Shown here in pieces: positions 1 to 6,957 of a stretch of 12,463 nt of DNA. The notes beneath the pieces are model-generated. The model made no database searches. It had not been told where the DNA came from and saw only the letters and a program-made list of their open reading frames with translations. Positions within the stretch are counted from its first letter, which is position 1. The number at the start of each line of letters is the position of its first letter. The position numbers were made by a program, and so were the translations under genes. The stretch is from Planctomicrobium sp. (GTDB lineage: Bacteria; Planctomycetota; Planctomycetia; Planctomycetales; Planctomycetaceae), in NCBI GenBank assembly GCA_029259835.1, contig JAJDEL010000315.1:1-12463 (forward strand), in the 5' to 3' direction.

Positions 1-357
1 ATAGGCGCGTGCTTCGTGACCGAAAACCACGCCAATGACTCGGTCTTCCGGGCGGAGAAAGTTTGCTTTCTGGACTTCGACATAGTCTGGATTTGTCAGT
101 GCAGGAATTCCATCTTTCCGTGGGCCGCCAGAGCGAATCTCTGGTTCAGGAACAATCAACTGGCTCATGTTGAACTGAGAAGGTCTTCGTCGATTTTGAG
201 CATTGGCATTCTGCGGAGCGAGGTCATCTCCCCAACCGGTCCAAATAATTGTGTAGAAAGCGGCAACGAAGAGTACGAGAGAGAGCAAGACAATCCGGCC
301 CCACATCGCCGCGCGGGAGTGAACGCTAGTGTGAGAGGAATTCTGGTGATCGTCCAT
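1..357 (-). CDS. DUF3179 domain protein, N-terminal part (cut by window edge)
   Basis: The reading frame opens with ATG at 357 and stays open to base 1, giving 119 codons without a stop. Residues about 22-39 form one hydrophobic segment after a short polar, arginine-containing N-terminus, so it is probably a signal anchor or uncleaved signal peptide. A linker rich in Asn, Gln and Arg follows. The visible end carries GGPRKDGIPAL and, further on, RVIGVVFGHEARAY; both resemble the opening of DUF3179, a family of unknown function common in planctomycetes. Only the start of that domain is inside the window. A weak AGG lies about 8 bases before the ATG. The gene diverges from the acyltransferase gene at 717. 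Family assignment is from motif memory; the role is unknown. Confidence 0.75.
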   Translation of the reverse strand, partial: MDDHQNSSHTSVHSRAAMWGRIVLLSLVLFVAAFYTIIWTGWGDDLAPQNANAQNRRRPSQFNMSQLIVPEPEIRSGGPRKDGIPALTNPDYVEVQKANFLRPEDRVIGVVFGHEARAY

Positions 358-447
358 GGCTTTACCTGGAGCAGTTTGCTCTACACTGATTAGGGCTCTG
401 TGGATATCTTGAGTCTGCCCTACTCTCCTTGACTAATAAAGTCTGAT

Positions 448-495
448 GTAGGACAGGATTTCATCTTGTGCGGACAGGTTGGAAACCTGTCCTAC
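448..495. repeat. Nested inverted repeat built on GGACAGG
   Basis: GTAGGACAGG at 448-457 is a perfect inverted match of CCTGTCCTAC at 486-495. Inside it, GGACAGGTT (472-480) and AACCTGTCC (484-492) form a second perfect 9-bp hairpin with the loop GGA. The right arm can therefore pair with either of two left partners. I remember similar GGACAGG/CCTGTCC palindromes as recurrent intergenic sequences in planctomycete genomes, but could not check this here. No T tract follows, so it is not an obvious terminator, and it lies between divergent gene starts. Confidence 0.6.
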
Positions 496-560
496 GTCGG
501 TGTTCAACTCGACACTCTTAGTCACTAGTGGTCTATACTACCGGCTTCGATTTCGTCAAA

Positions 561-578
561 CTGTGACCTCTCTCACAG
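561..578. promoter_or_regulatory. CRP/FNR-family-like operator (TGTGA-N6-TCACA)
   Basis: CTGTGA-CCTCTC-TCACAG is a perfect 6-bp dyad with a 6-base spacer, and its core is the exact TGTGA-N6-TCACA consensus of the CRP/FNR superfamily. It lies about 140-155 bases upstream of the acyltransferase start and about 205-220 upstream of the DUF3179 start. Which regulator would bind is unknown, since no such gene is in the window. Confidence 0.45.
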
Positions 579-716
579 ATGCATTATCAAATTGCCGCGT
601 GAGATCATCACGATTTTATCGCCTGATCACCATTAAGAGCGTACGACTTCTTTGGCTCGGATAATTGAAGTTTCAGCTTTGCATTCGAGCACAAAAACAT
701 ATCAAAGCGTAATCCG

Positions 717-1943
717 ATGAATCCTCAACCTTATCAAACTCCGCCGAACTGGTGGCCTTCGCGGCTCAGTCCGAGGTTTGTGAATGCAACACGGTTCTGG
801 AGGCTTCGAGATTTGAGAAAGCTGGGAATCCGCAGTCTGGAAGTTCAGCATGGGGACAGAATCGGCGAGTCTCTAAAAAGTGGAGCGGGCGTACTCATTT
901 TGCCGAATCATTCGTTTCATTACGACTCGCACGCAATCATTGAAGCAGGGATTCGTCACGGTTGGTCCACTCACTTTATGTCTGCCTGGCAGGTGTTTGC
1001 GATGGCAGGCAGACTGGGAAAAAATATTCTGCAAAGGCACGGCGCCTTCAGCATCAACCGCGAAGGGACCGACACAAAAGCGTTCCGGCAGGCACTTTCG
1101 ATTCTGAGTTCCGATCCACATGCTTTAGTGATGTACCCCGAAGGTGACCTGTACCATTCAAATGATCGGGTGATGCCGTTTCGCGAGGGGGCAGCGGCGA
1201 TTGCATTGAGCGCAAGTAAGAAGTCGCCAAGACCGATTCACGTTTACCCGACAGTCATGAAGTGTTTCTACACGAAAGATCCAACTCCAGAACTTGCTCA
1301 AATGATGAGCAATCTGGAACACCGCATTCGCTGGCGGTCTCGTCCAGACATGCCGCTCTTGGATCGGATCTATCGCTTCGGAAAAGGCTTTCTGGCTTCG
1401 AAGGAAATCGAATACATGGGAACGTCTCACTTTGGCGAACTCCCAGAGCGGTTGAAAAACTTAGCGACGTTTGTTTTGGAACAAGTTCGCTCACAGCACG
1501 ACTTGAAAAGTCGAGGTCACGATGTTGTCGACCAAATTCGAAACGTGCGAGGCTTCCTGATTCGTGAGACGGAAAAAGCTCAACAGGAAATCAAACAAAG
1601 TGTTTCTAACCCGGAACTGGAAAAACGATTGCAGCAACTTCAACATCACATGGCAGATATGTTTTTCGTGACGCAACTTTCGAGCTATCGTGGAAACTAT
1701 GCCGTTGAAAATCCAACGGTGGAACGCATCGCCGAAACGATCGACAAATTTGAAGAAGATATCTTTGAACTGCAATACCCAACCCCCCGAGGCGAACGAC
1801 ACCTGGTGGTGAAATTTGGTGAGCGAATCGATCTTACAGAACAACAATTCACTGCCGCTAGTTTGACTCAACTCGCCGAAACACGAGTGCAGCAGCTAAT
1901 GGACGAAGTCAACTCCGAAGGTTTGAACCTTGAGATGATTTAG
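717..1943 (+). CDS. PlsC-type lysophospholipid acyltransferase family protein
   Basis: A 408-residue protein whose first half fits the glycerol-phosphate/lysophospholipid acyltransferase fold. Block I is NHSFHYD at residues 64-70, the catalytic HX4D motif (H65, D70). GAFSINREG (109-117) fits block II, and YPEGDLYHS (140-148) fits block III, where the Glu of the usual EGTRS is kept but the rest differs. FREGAAAIAL (155-164) is the later conserved block. Such enzymes move an acyl group from acyl-CoA or acyl-ACP to a lysophospholipid or related acceptor at the membrane. The C-terminal half (from about residue 205) is charged, partly coiled-coil-like, and makes the protein much longer than a minimal PlsC (about 240 residues). 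No clear transmembrane helix is seen. The ATG at 717 has no good Shine-Dalgarno sequence. The acceptor cannot be told. Confidence 0.8.
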   Translation: MNPQPYQTPPNWWPSRLSPRFVNATRFWRLRDLRKLGIRSLEVQHGDRIGESLKSGAGVLILPNHSFHYDSHAIIEAGIRHGWSTHFMSAWQVFAMAGRLGKNILQRHGAFSINREGTDTKAFRQALSILSSDPHALVMYPEGDLYHSNDRVMPFREGAAAIALSASKKSPRPIHVYPTVMKCFYTKDPTPELAQMMSNLEHRIRWRSRPDMPLLDRIYRFGKGFLASKEIEYMGTSHFGELPERLKNLATFVLEQVRSQHDLKSRGHDVVDQIRNVRGFLIRETEKAQQEIKQSVSNPELEKRLQQLQHHMADMFFVTQLSSYRGNYAVENPTVERIAETIDKFEEDIFELQYPTPRGERHLVVKFGERIDLTEQQFTAASLTQLAETRVQQLMDEVNSEGLNLEMI

Positions 1944-1971
1944 GAACTGTCCCGAAATAGTTTTCCAATAC

Positions 1972-2043
1972 CAGCCGTTTGGGCGCTAGCCCCGGATCGG
2001 ATTTCGGTTCACGCCTAGAACCGGGGCTAGCGCCCTGCGGCTG
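1972..2043. repeat. Long palindromic element between convergent genes
   Basis: The left arm (1972-1995) and right arm (2021-2043) match as CAGCCG on the outside, a short TTT/CA bulge, then 15 perfect pairs, GGGCGCTAGCCCCGG. A 25-base spacer separates the arms. It fills the gap between two genes that end towards each other (1943 and 2059). It could act as a structured 3' end or transcription block for both, although no T tract follows. I recall GGGGCTAGCGCC palindromes as a dispersed repeat type in planctomycetes; copy number could not be checked from one window. Confidence 0.75.
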
Positions 2044-2058
2044 ATGCAGACCGAATCA

Positions 2059-3237
2059 CTACAAAGACGAAAGACGTTCAGCAACAATCGCGCGTGTTTT
2101 GCCTTGCAGACGGGCAATGAACAGAGTTGTTCGATTTTTCCCTTTTCGGGGAAGCTTCTTTCGAAGCTGATCTGCATTCGTTGGAACGTGGCGGCATTTG
2201 ATCTCGATCTCACCGACAGGGTGGTCGCGAAAGTATTTCCGCATCTCCTTCACATTATTTGGAAGAACTTCGAGAACCCGAAATGCCGTCACCGCTGGAG
2301 TCTGAACAAGACTGTTACTCGTTAGATATTCTTCGGCATCGTCGAGGCGTGTTAATTCGAGCTCATCGACCAGGGCATCAACGAGACCAGCGCGGACAAT
2401 CGCGGGGTCGGGATCGTAAAGGAATTCTGAAAGATCGCCGATCTTCGGGTAATGCTCCATCGGATTTGCGGAAATCGTATAGCCACTCGGAAGAAGCGTC
2501 GCGCGCCAATCGTGTTCACCTGCTAAGTCCCCAAACCAGACGGTGGCCTCTTTGCATTCCCCGTTCAAACTAATCAGTTCGATTTCGCAATCGAGAAACT
2601 TCCCTCCAAAATTGCTCGCCGGTGAAAGCTTCATCGCTCCTGCTGGAGAGGTTTGGGCGAGAGTTTGAAGGAATTCCAGCGGTGGTTCGTAGTCTTCCAA
2701 GCGAATCGCACGGCGGTGGCTGCTTCGCCGGTCAGGATCGATGTGGATCCAGTTTGAACTCAAGTCCAGTGTTCTCAAATCGCATTGCTCAATCGTGATG
2801 CGGTCTTGAACTCCATAGGCGTCGGCGTTTAACTGCGTACGCAGTCCGGCAGACTTCGAGACATCTACGCTTGTGACATCAATTCCTTGCAAGGCGATCG
2901 CCAGGCTATCCGAACCAATCCCAGAGCAGAGGTCATACACCGGGGATGGAGCTTGTTGAAATCGTTTCGCTTTGTGGATTGCGACGGCTTCAGGTGTTGA
3001 TTGCTCAAAACCTTGCCGATCGAACCACATCTGATCTGCTTTGGAAAACTTCGACTGTGCCCTTCTTCTCAGGTCGATGAGCGCAAACGCAGCGCGAACG
3101 AGTTCTTCCGGATATTCATCGCGAAGAGTTTGCTGAAGCTTCAACTCTGACACGTCTGAAGAGCGGATACATTCAAGAAGCTTCGGTTGCTGCTGCAACT
3201 GAAGGATGATCTCGCATTCAGAATCGGAGTGAGTCAC
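2059..3237 (-). CDS. Class I SAM-dependent methyltransferase with THUMP-like C-terminal domain
   Basis: A 392-residue protein in three parts. Residues 1-95 are helical and charged. Residues about 98-215 form a Rossmann methyltransferase core: DLCSGIGSD (102-110) is the SAM-binding loop, VTSVDVS (121-127) carries the acidic residue that should bind the ribose, and HIDPDRR (166-172) followed by LSPASNF is the DPxRR-type motif typical of this family. From about 265 to the end the sequence, starting EFLYDPDPAIVRAGL, matches the THUMP-like domain found at the C-terminus of these proteins. This suggests a nucleic acid, perhaps RNA, as substrate, but that is family inference. The start is GTG at 3237 with no clear ribosome-binding site. 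It is separated from the upstream gene by a terminator and converges on the acyltransferase gene. Confidence 0.8.
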   Translation of the reverse strand: MTHSDSECEIILQLQQQPKLLECIRSSDVSELKLQQTLRDEYPEELVRAAFALIDLRRRAQSKFSKADQMWFDRQGFEQSTPEAVAIHKAKRFQQAPSPVYDLCSGIGSDSLAIALQGIDVTSVDVSKSAGLRTQLNADAYGVQDRITIEQCDLRTLDLSSNWIHIDPDRRSSHRRAIRLEDYEPPLEFLQTLAQTSPAGAMKLSPASNFGGKFLDCEIELISLNGECKEATVWFGDLAGEHDWRATLLPSGYTISANPMEHYPKIGDLSEFLYDPDPAIVRAGLVDALVDELELTRLDDAEEYLTSNSLVQTPAVTAFRVLEVLPNNVKEMRKYFRDHPVGEIEIKCRHVPTNADQLRKKLPRKGKNRTTLFIARLQGKTRAIVAERLSSL

Positions 3238-3308
3238 CGGGACAGATTAGTAGAGTGATTCAATGAGTATGCGCACACAGCACGCTTCTCAACTCATTGG
3301 AAAGAGTT

Positions 3309-3350
3309 AAAAAATCCTGTCCTCTCAGTTCAATGACGGAGAGGACAGGA
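3309..3350 (-). terminator. Intrinsic terminator of the gene at 3426-3920
   Basis: TCCTGTCCTCTC (3315-3326) and GAGAGGACAGGA (3339-3350) form a perfect 12-bp stem with a 12-base loop. Read leftwards, the stem is followed directly by six T (3309-3314), as expected for a Rho-independent terminator. On the + strand a run of eight T (3356-3363) lies five bases after the stem, so it may work both ways, but no rightward gene ends here. Confidence 0.8.
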
Positions 3351-3425
3351 ATCAATTTTTTTTGCTGCATCGAGGAACAAGCTTCGCTCACGCGCTGATT
3401 TCGCAGCAAGAGTTTTCGATGTTTG

Positions 3426-3920
3426 TCAGTTCGTCGAACCACGCCACGGGAAATTGGCGATAGGGATCAGTTCTCGCACAGGGACAACTCGTCCACCCGC
3501 ATTGTACTGAAATCCATACATATTGATGAGTCCGGAGTTTAATTCACCAACATAAATGCAGCCTCTCGCCGGAGGATTTCCCCCTGCACCACGAAGTTCG
3601 ACTCGACCCGGAACCATGACATACTGAGCGTTGTCGACGACTCGAAAATCTGCTGCTAAGTTTCTCGCATACGTCTGTGAGAAAATGTTTCCCTGAGGAG
3701 TGTGTGCTGCTCCAATAAGACGTCCCGTCAGGTGATCGAGGACGAATATCGCCTCACTTTGCCCAGCTAGAGTCGGGACCGTACACATCGAAAACTTCTC
3801 AGATCTCGCGGCACTATCCGCATACGCAGGTTCTTGAGGACAATAATACGCAATCATCATCCCTAAGATGGTTCCGGCAGTCAGCCAGAATGTTTTTCTT
3901 TCTGTTAGTTTTTCTTTCAC
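3426..3920 (-). CDS. Exported protein of unknown function
   Basis: A 164-residue protein I do not recognise. The N-terminus has a charged stretch (KEKLTERK), a hydrophobic segment at about residues 11-26, and then YADSAARS, which could be a signal-peptide cleavage region; export is therefore likely. The mature part has beta-like repeats such as AIFVLDHLTGRLIGA, QYVMVPGRVEL and CIYVGELNSGLINMYGFQ, with two cysteines (in MCTVP and RGCIYV). The alternating strands and turns could suit a small beta-rich domain, but no function follows. The start is GTG at 3920 with a GGGAG ribosome-binding site (3929-3933) eight bases upstream. It appears to be a single-gene unit with the terminator at 3309-3350. 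Confidence 0.65.
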   Translation of the reverse strand: MKEKLTERKTFWLTAGTILGMMIAYYCPQEPAYADSAARSEKFSMCTVPTLAGQSEAIFVLDHLTGRLIGAAHTPQGNIFSQTYARNLAADFRVVDNAQYVMVPGRVELRGAGGNPPARGCIYVGELNSGLINMYGFQYNAGGRVVPVRELIPIANFPWRGSTN

Positions 3921-4601
3921 TTCCTGAACTCCCGGTTAGTTGATGAATCATTTCCGCCGACAGTCGACTACATGAGGTCAAACGCAGGCCGAACAGAACT
4001 TTCATCAACAATCATACTCTCCAAAGCATTAAGTGAACAGTTGAAGAGACCACAATCCAGAGTTTTACTATTTACACTTTGGTGACTCTGCGTACTCCTG
4101 ATTGAGTTTATGGAGGTCGAAAATTTCTTCACGGAGATTACAAAATGGTTGCTGCCTGCGAGGGGGCTTGCTGACATATTTGTCACAAGTGCCTGATCCA
4201 CGTACAAGACCACAGTACGAACCCCACAGAGAGCACCGATATTTCGGAAGTGCAAGTGAAATGGACAGTTAGAGAGTTCGCGTATTAATCGATCAAGGGT
4301 GACTGACCGACTCGCTCGATTATGAGTCGTTGAGCTGATCAGTGCTGCTTGCGCTCCACACTCTTTCGAAATGCATCAATCTCAGATATTGAGTTCACAC
4401 CGGTATCGTGCTTGAACTCTCTCTCGTTGGCTATCAGATTTCAAGAGTGGCCTGCGTTCAAATTGTCGGACCGTTGGTCCTCTCGGTTTGCTTTGGTTCG
4501 ATTTCCCAGCCCTCCGGACTGGGCGAGGCAAAAAATGGTCCTGTGGGCCGGAGAAGTGAAAAGCAAGTTGTGTATCACAGACAGACCAAAGTCCTCGCAC
4601 C
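3921..4601. other. Intergenic region, 681 bases, no gene recognised
   Basis: Open frames here (such as 3968-4255 minus and 4349-4618 plus) lack a ribosome-binding site, recognisable motifs or protein-like composition. A small palindrome, TGACA-TATT-TGTCA, lies at 4172-4185. Near the right end an imperfect GC hairpin (4537-4549) is followed, read leftwards, by one A and six T (4530-4535). It could be a weak terminator for the P460 operon that ends at 4602. Nothing else stood out. Confidence 0.4.
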
Positions 4602-5243
4602 TCAATTGCTCTTCGTAGAATTTTTCGCGGCGCGAAGGACTGGGTAATACTGTGTGAATACGAAATCGTCGTCGGCAGATCCGTCGTGGCAATCGTTGCA
4701 GCTTGCGGCTGGTTGTGCTTTTGCGTGATCTTTCAATGGATACTTATGTCCAAAGCTGAAGTAGGCCCAATTGCCTGGCTTATCCTTGTAACGAGTCTTA
4801 TCTTTCATTGAGACCTCAAGTCCGACGAATTCACCCATGAAATAGCCAATACCACTGGTCGCTTCTTTATCACCAACGCTGACAAGTTCCTTCACAATGA
4901 CAGTCCCGTCCGGAAAGTCACCGGTATTTTCATAGTGATCGAACGCGTCTGGACTCATGTAGACACTGTGGAATTCCGGAAATGGTGCGTTACCACCATT
5001 CATGTCATTCGGAGTCACTGGCGTGCCGACGTATGTCCATTTTCGGTAGCCAGTCGGCCTGACGAGTTCCCCATCTTTGTTGAACTGGACGAGCGATGAC
5101 GCGTGAGATTTCTTCTTCGCGTTTTGTGCTGCAACTGCCTGCCCCTGCAAATTCATTGAGACCGCAATCGCCGCGATGGCAATGACTCCGGGGACAAGCA
5201 ACAACAGGCGAAAGCGTCGTGTTTTGAGTGGGGGGTGATTCAT
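4602..5243 (-). CDS. cytL: Cytochrome P460, close to the ammonia-oxidiser type
   Basis: A 213-residue secreted c-type heme protein. Residues about 12-30 are hydrophobic and AVAA at 36-39 fits signal cleavage, so the mature protein should be periplasmic. The heme motif is CNDCH (182-186), with H186 as the proximal ligand. GTVIVKELVSVGD (113-125) aligns with the Nitrosomonas europaea P460 segment that contains Lys70, the lysine cross-linked to the heme; the equivalent here is K118. PGNWAYFSF and FTQYYPVLRAAK also match that enzyme as I remember it. P460 enzymes oxidise hydroxylamine, giving N2O when NO reacts with the intermediate. ATG at 5243 has an AAGGA site (5250-5254) seven bases away. It is second in a likely two-gene operon, 70 bases after the other P460 gene. 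Confidence 0.9.
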   Translation of the reverse strand: MNHPPLKTRRFRLLLLVPGVIAIAAIAVSMNLQGQAVAAQNAKKKSHASSLVQFNKDGELVRPTGYRKWTYVGTPVTPNDMNGGNAPFPEFHSVYMSPDAFDHYENTGDFPDGTVIVKELVSVGDKEATSGIGYFMGEFVGLEVSMKDKTRYKDKPGNWAYFSFGHKYPLKDHAKAQPAASCNDCHDGSADDDFVFTQYYPVLRAAKNSTKSN

Positions 5244-5313
5244 TTTGTTTCCTTAATTGAGAGAGGAGGTAAAAACTGTTGCCAGGTAAATTGGCGAGAC
5301 GGAAATTTTGTCT

Positions 5314-5946
5314 CTAACGCTTGGATCTTTTTAGATCGGGATAACCGTAGGCGTAGACCCAGTCGCTATCTGCGACGGGAGTGTGGCAAGCAATGCAGCT
5401 TGTGTCGTAACCTGCTGAAACGTTCTTGGTCGGGTCTTTCGCTTCAAACAAAGCCCATCCCCAGCCGTCACCCCAGTGATCGTTGTTCTTGAATCGCTCT
5501 TTGTGATCTTTGATCATCACAAACCAAATCTTGATATCCGCAGACCAGGCCGCGTGGCCTGTTGTCAGTCGATCAGACTGCGTTTTGCGAACCTCTTTCA
5601 CCAGCACTGTCCCGTCGGGAAACTGACCAGTTTTGTTGAAGTCGCTGATCGTCTGCGGCTGTGTGTAAACATCGTGCATCTCGTGGACAGTTTCACCCGG
5701 TTTCTTTGCGACAGCCCAACTCCCGAGGTGTGACCACTTCTGCTTGTAGTCTTCAGGCAAACTAATGTTGCCGTCCTGATCGACATACGGCGAGAACGCG
5801 TCTTGTGCGTCGACAGGGTTTCGGTTCGCTTGAGTCTTTGTGTCATTCACTGTTTTCGCGGCGTCACGTTGAGCAGTCACGCCAACCGCGACTGCAACGC
5901 AGGAGAGAATCACTGAGGAGAGCAGAATGAATCGAACAGGTTTCAT
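5314..5946 (-). CDS. Cytochrome P460 family protein, divergent paralog
   Basis: A 210-residue protein with a signal peptide (hydrophobic residues about 6-24, cleavage likely after VTA at 23-25) and a c-type heme motif CIACH (184-188). FPDGTVLVKEV (109-119) keeps the lysine (K117) that in cytochrome P460 is cross-linked to heme, so it is more like a true P460 than a lysine-less cytochrome c'-beta. The rest differs strongly from its neighbour: it has a tryptophan-rich stretch (HWGDGWGWALFEA, 157-169) instead of the PGNWAYFSF region. A separate substrate or redox role is possible. It is the first gene after a sigma-54 promoter (5994-6010), with a predicted leader of about 36 bases. The ATG at 5946 has no clear Shine-Dalgarno sequence. 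Confidence 0.85.
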   Translation of the reverse strand: MKPVRFILLSSVILSCVAVAVGVTAQRDAAKTVNDTKTQANRNPVDAQDAFSPYVDQDGNISLPEDYKQKWSHLGSWAVAKKPGETVHEMHDVYTQPQTISDFNKTGQFPDGTVLVKEVRKTQSDRLTTGHAAWSADIKIWFVMIKDHKERFKNNDHWGDGWGWALFEAKDPTKNVSAGYDTSCIACHTPVADSDWVYAYGYPDLKRSKR

Positions 5947-5993
5947 GGTTCACATTTTCGAAAGGGGCCAAGTGCTTTGACTCCCGTTGAAAA

Positions 5994-6010
5994 GCGAACC
6001 GTGTGCCAAA
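5994..6010 (-). promoter_or_regulatory. Sigma-54 promoter of the P460 operon
   Basis: Read on the minus strand the site is TTTGGCACACGGTTCGC. The -24 element TGGCAC is perfect, and GG (6007-6006) and GC (5995-5994) are separated by exactly 10 bases; the -12 element is TCGC against the consensus TTGC. The predicted transcription start is near 5982, about 36 bases before the ATG at 5946. Confidence 0.8.
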
Positions 6011-6108
6011 CGCAGATGTTTCTGACGATCTGCATGCAACAGGCTTAATGATCAAGTTTCGCATGAAGCCTTCACATTCAAACAGCAAAACGCAGAGTTA
6101 CTATTCGC

Positions 6109-6160
6109 AACATATGACAAATATGGTCTTCAAATATGACGCACTCAGCAAATATGGCGA
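6109..6160. promoter_or_regulatory. Activator-binding cluster upstream of the P460 operon
   Basis: Four related sites lie in 52 bases. AACATATGAC (6109-6118) and AAATATGGTC (6119-6128) together give the dyad CATAT-N5-ATATG (6111-6125). AAATATGACG (6132-6141) and AAATATGGCG (6150-6159) follow as direct repeats 18 bases apart. The cluster lies at about -127 to -178 from the predicted sigma-54 start, the usual range for enhancer sites. The same pair of repeats occurs at 6980-7008. The likely binder is the activator encoded at 7757-9361; that is inference. Confidence 0.7.
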
Positions 6161-6178
6161 TGACAATTACGTCCAGAA

Positions 6179-6766
6179 TCAGGTTGCATCGAGAATCGAC
6201 TTCGTCTCTCTCTGTAGAGCTGGAAGAACCTCCGCAGCAAACCATGGGTTCTTTTTGAGCCACCGGTTATTACGCGGGCTTGGATGAAGGATCGGAAAGA
6301 TCGCGGGGGCGTATTCCTGCCAACGCTTGACGGTTGCTGTCAGAGACTCTCCTTTGACCTCAGACAGCCGATGTTTCTGAGCGTAGTTTCCGATCAAGAT
6401 TGTCAGTTCGATTTTATTCAGGTGAGCCAGAAGAGAATCATGCCACAATTCGGCACATTCTTTTCGAGGTGGCAGATCACCAGAATCACCAGTTCCTGGA
6501 TAACAAAAGCCCATCGGAACCAGAGCGACGGTATCAGGGTCGTAAAATTGCGTTGATTCAATTCCCATCCAACTACGCAGCCGGTCTCCACTGGCATCCT
6601 CCCAAGGAACGCCCGATTCGTGTACGCGTCGACCGGGAGCATGACCAATGATTAAAATTCTCGCGGAATGACCTGCCTGCAAGATCGGACGAGGGCCAAA
6701 CGGCAAGTGTTCTTCACACTCCCGGCACTGACGAATTTCATCGAGTAAAATCGGTAGTTCAGTCAT
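6179..6766 (-). CDS. Uracil-DNA glycosylase family protein
   Basis: A 195-residue cytoplasmic protein. GHAPGRRVHESGVPW (41-55) matches the active-site loop of the family 4/5-like uracil-DNA glycosylase superfamily, SGDRLRSWMG follows it, and HPSPRN (161-166) is the C-terminal HPS-type DNA-binding motif. Four cysteines, C14 and C17 (CRECEEH) and C88 and C104 (spaced by 15 residues), have the C-x2-C ... C-x15-C pattern of the [4Fe-4S] cluster in family 4 enzymes. These enzymes remove uracil from DNA, made mainly by cytosine deamination. Activity in this subgroup is inferred. The ATG at 6766 has GAGGA (6771-6775) four bases upstream. It has its own sigma-54 promoter (6841-6857). Its stop lies just before the P460 activator sites, with no terminator seen, so readthrough into the P460 operon is possible. 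Confidence 0.85.
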   Translation of the reverse strand: MTELPILLDEIRQCRECEEHLPFGPRPILQAGHSARILIIGHAPGRRVHESGVPWEDASGDRLRSWMGIESTQFYDPDTVALVPMGFCYPGTGDSGDLPPRKECAELWHDSLLAHLNKIELTILIGNYAQKHRLSEVKGESLTATVKRWQEYAPAIFPILHPSPRNNRWLKKNPWFAAEVLPALQRETKSILDAT

Positions 6767-6840
6767 TCATTCCTCAGCTTCCTGCAAGCGTGGGCCACCA
6801 GTATTTCAGATATAATCGAGTATCTCGTGTCTCGGTCAGG

Positions 6841-6857
6841 GCGAACGAAGTGCCAAA
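6841..6857 (-). promoter_or_regulatory. Sigma-54 promoter of the uracil-DNA glycosylase gene
   Basis: On the minus strand the site is TTTGGCACTTCGTTCGC. The -24 element TGGCAC is perfect, and GG (6854-6853) and GC (6842-6841) are 10 bases apart. It closely resembles the P460 promoter: + strand bases 6841-6875 and 5994-6028 agree at 26 of 35 positions. The predicted start is near 6829, giving a leader of about 62 bases. Confidence 0.75.
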
Positions 6858-6957
6858 CTCGAACGTTTGTGAAGAGACAATCGCAATGTTCCAAAACGGC
6901 CAGTCTTCTTTTACTTTCATTATTTTGAAACGTGTATGCGTCAATTTGTAAATTGCA

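Larger units (their letters stand above)
358..716. other. Divergent intergenic region
   Basis: This stretch separates two outward-facing genes and must hold both promoters. It contains a nested GGACAGG inverted repeat (448-495) and a TGTGA-N6-TCACA palindrome (561-578), listed separately. A second small dyad, CGTGA-GATCA-TCACG, lies at 598-612. A possible sigma-70 promoter for the rightward gene is TTGCCG (592-597), 17 bases, TTTATC (615-620), but the -10 is poor. The short open frames here show no protein-like composition. Confidence 0.5.

Noticed and set aside
16..393. Plus-strand 125-codon frame at the left edge
   Set aside because: It is the antisense shadow of the DUF3179 gene, which has a membrane segment and family motifs.
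3968..4618. Open frames in the 681-base gap (3968-4255 minus, 4349-4618 plus)
   Set aside because: No start signal, no motif and no protein-like composition; overlapping frames on both strands are equally open.
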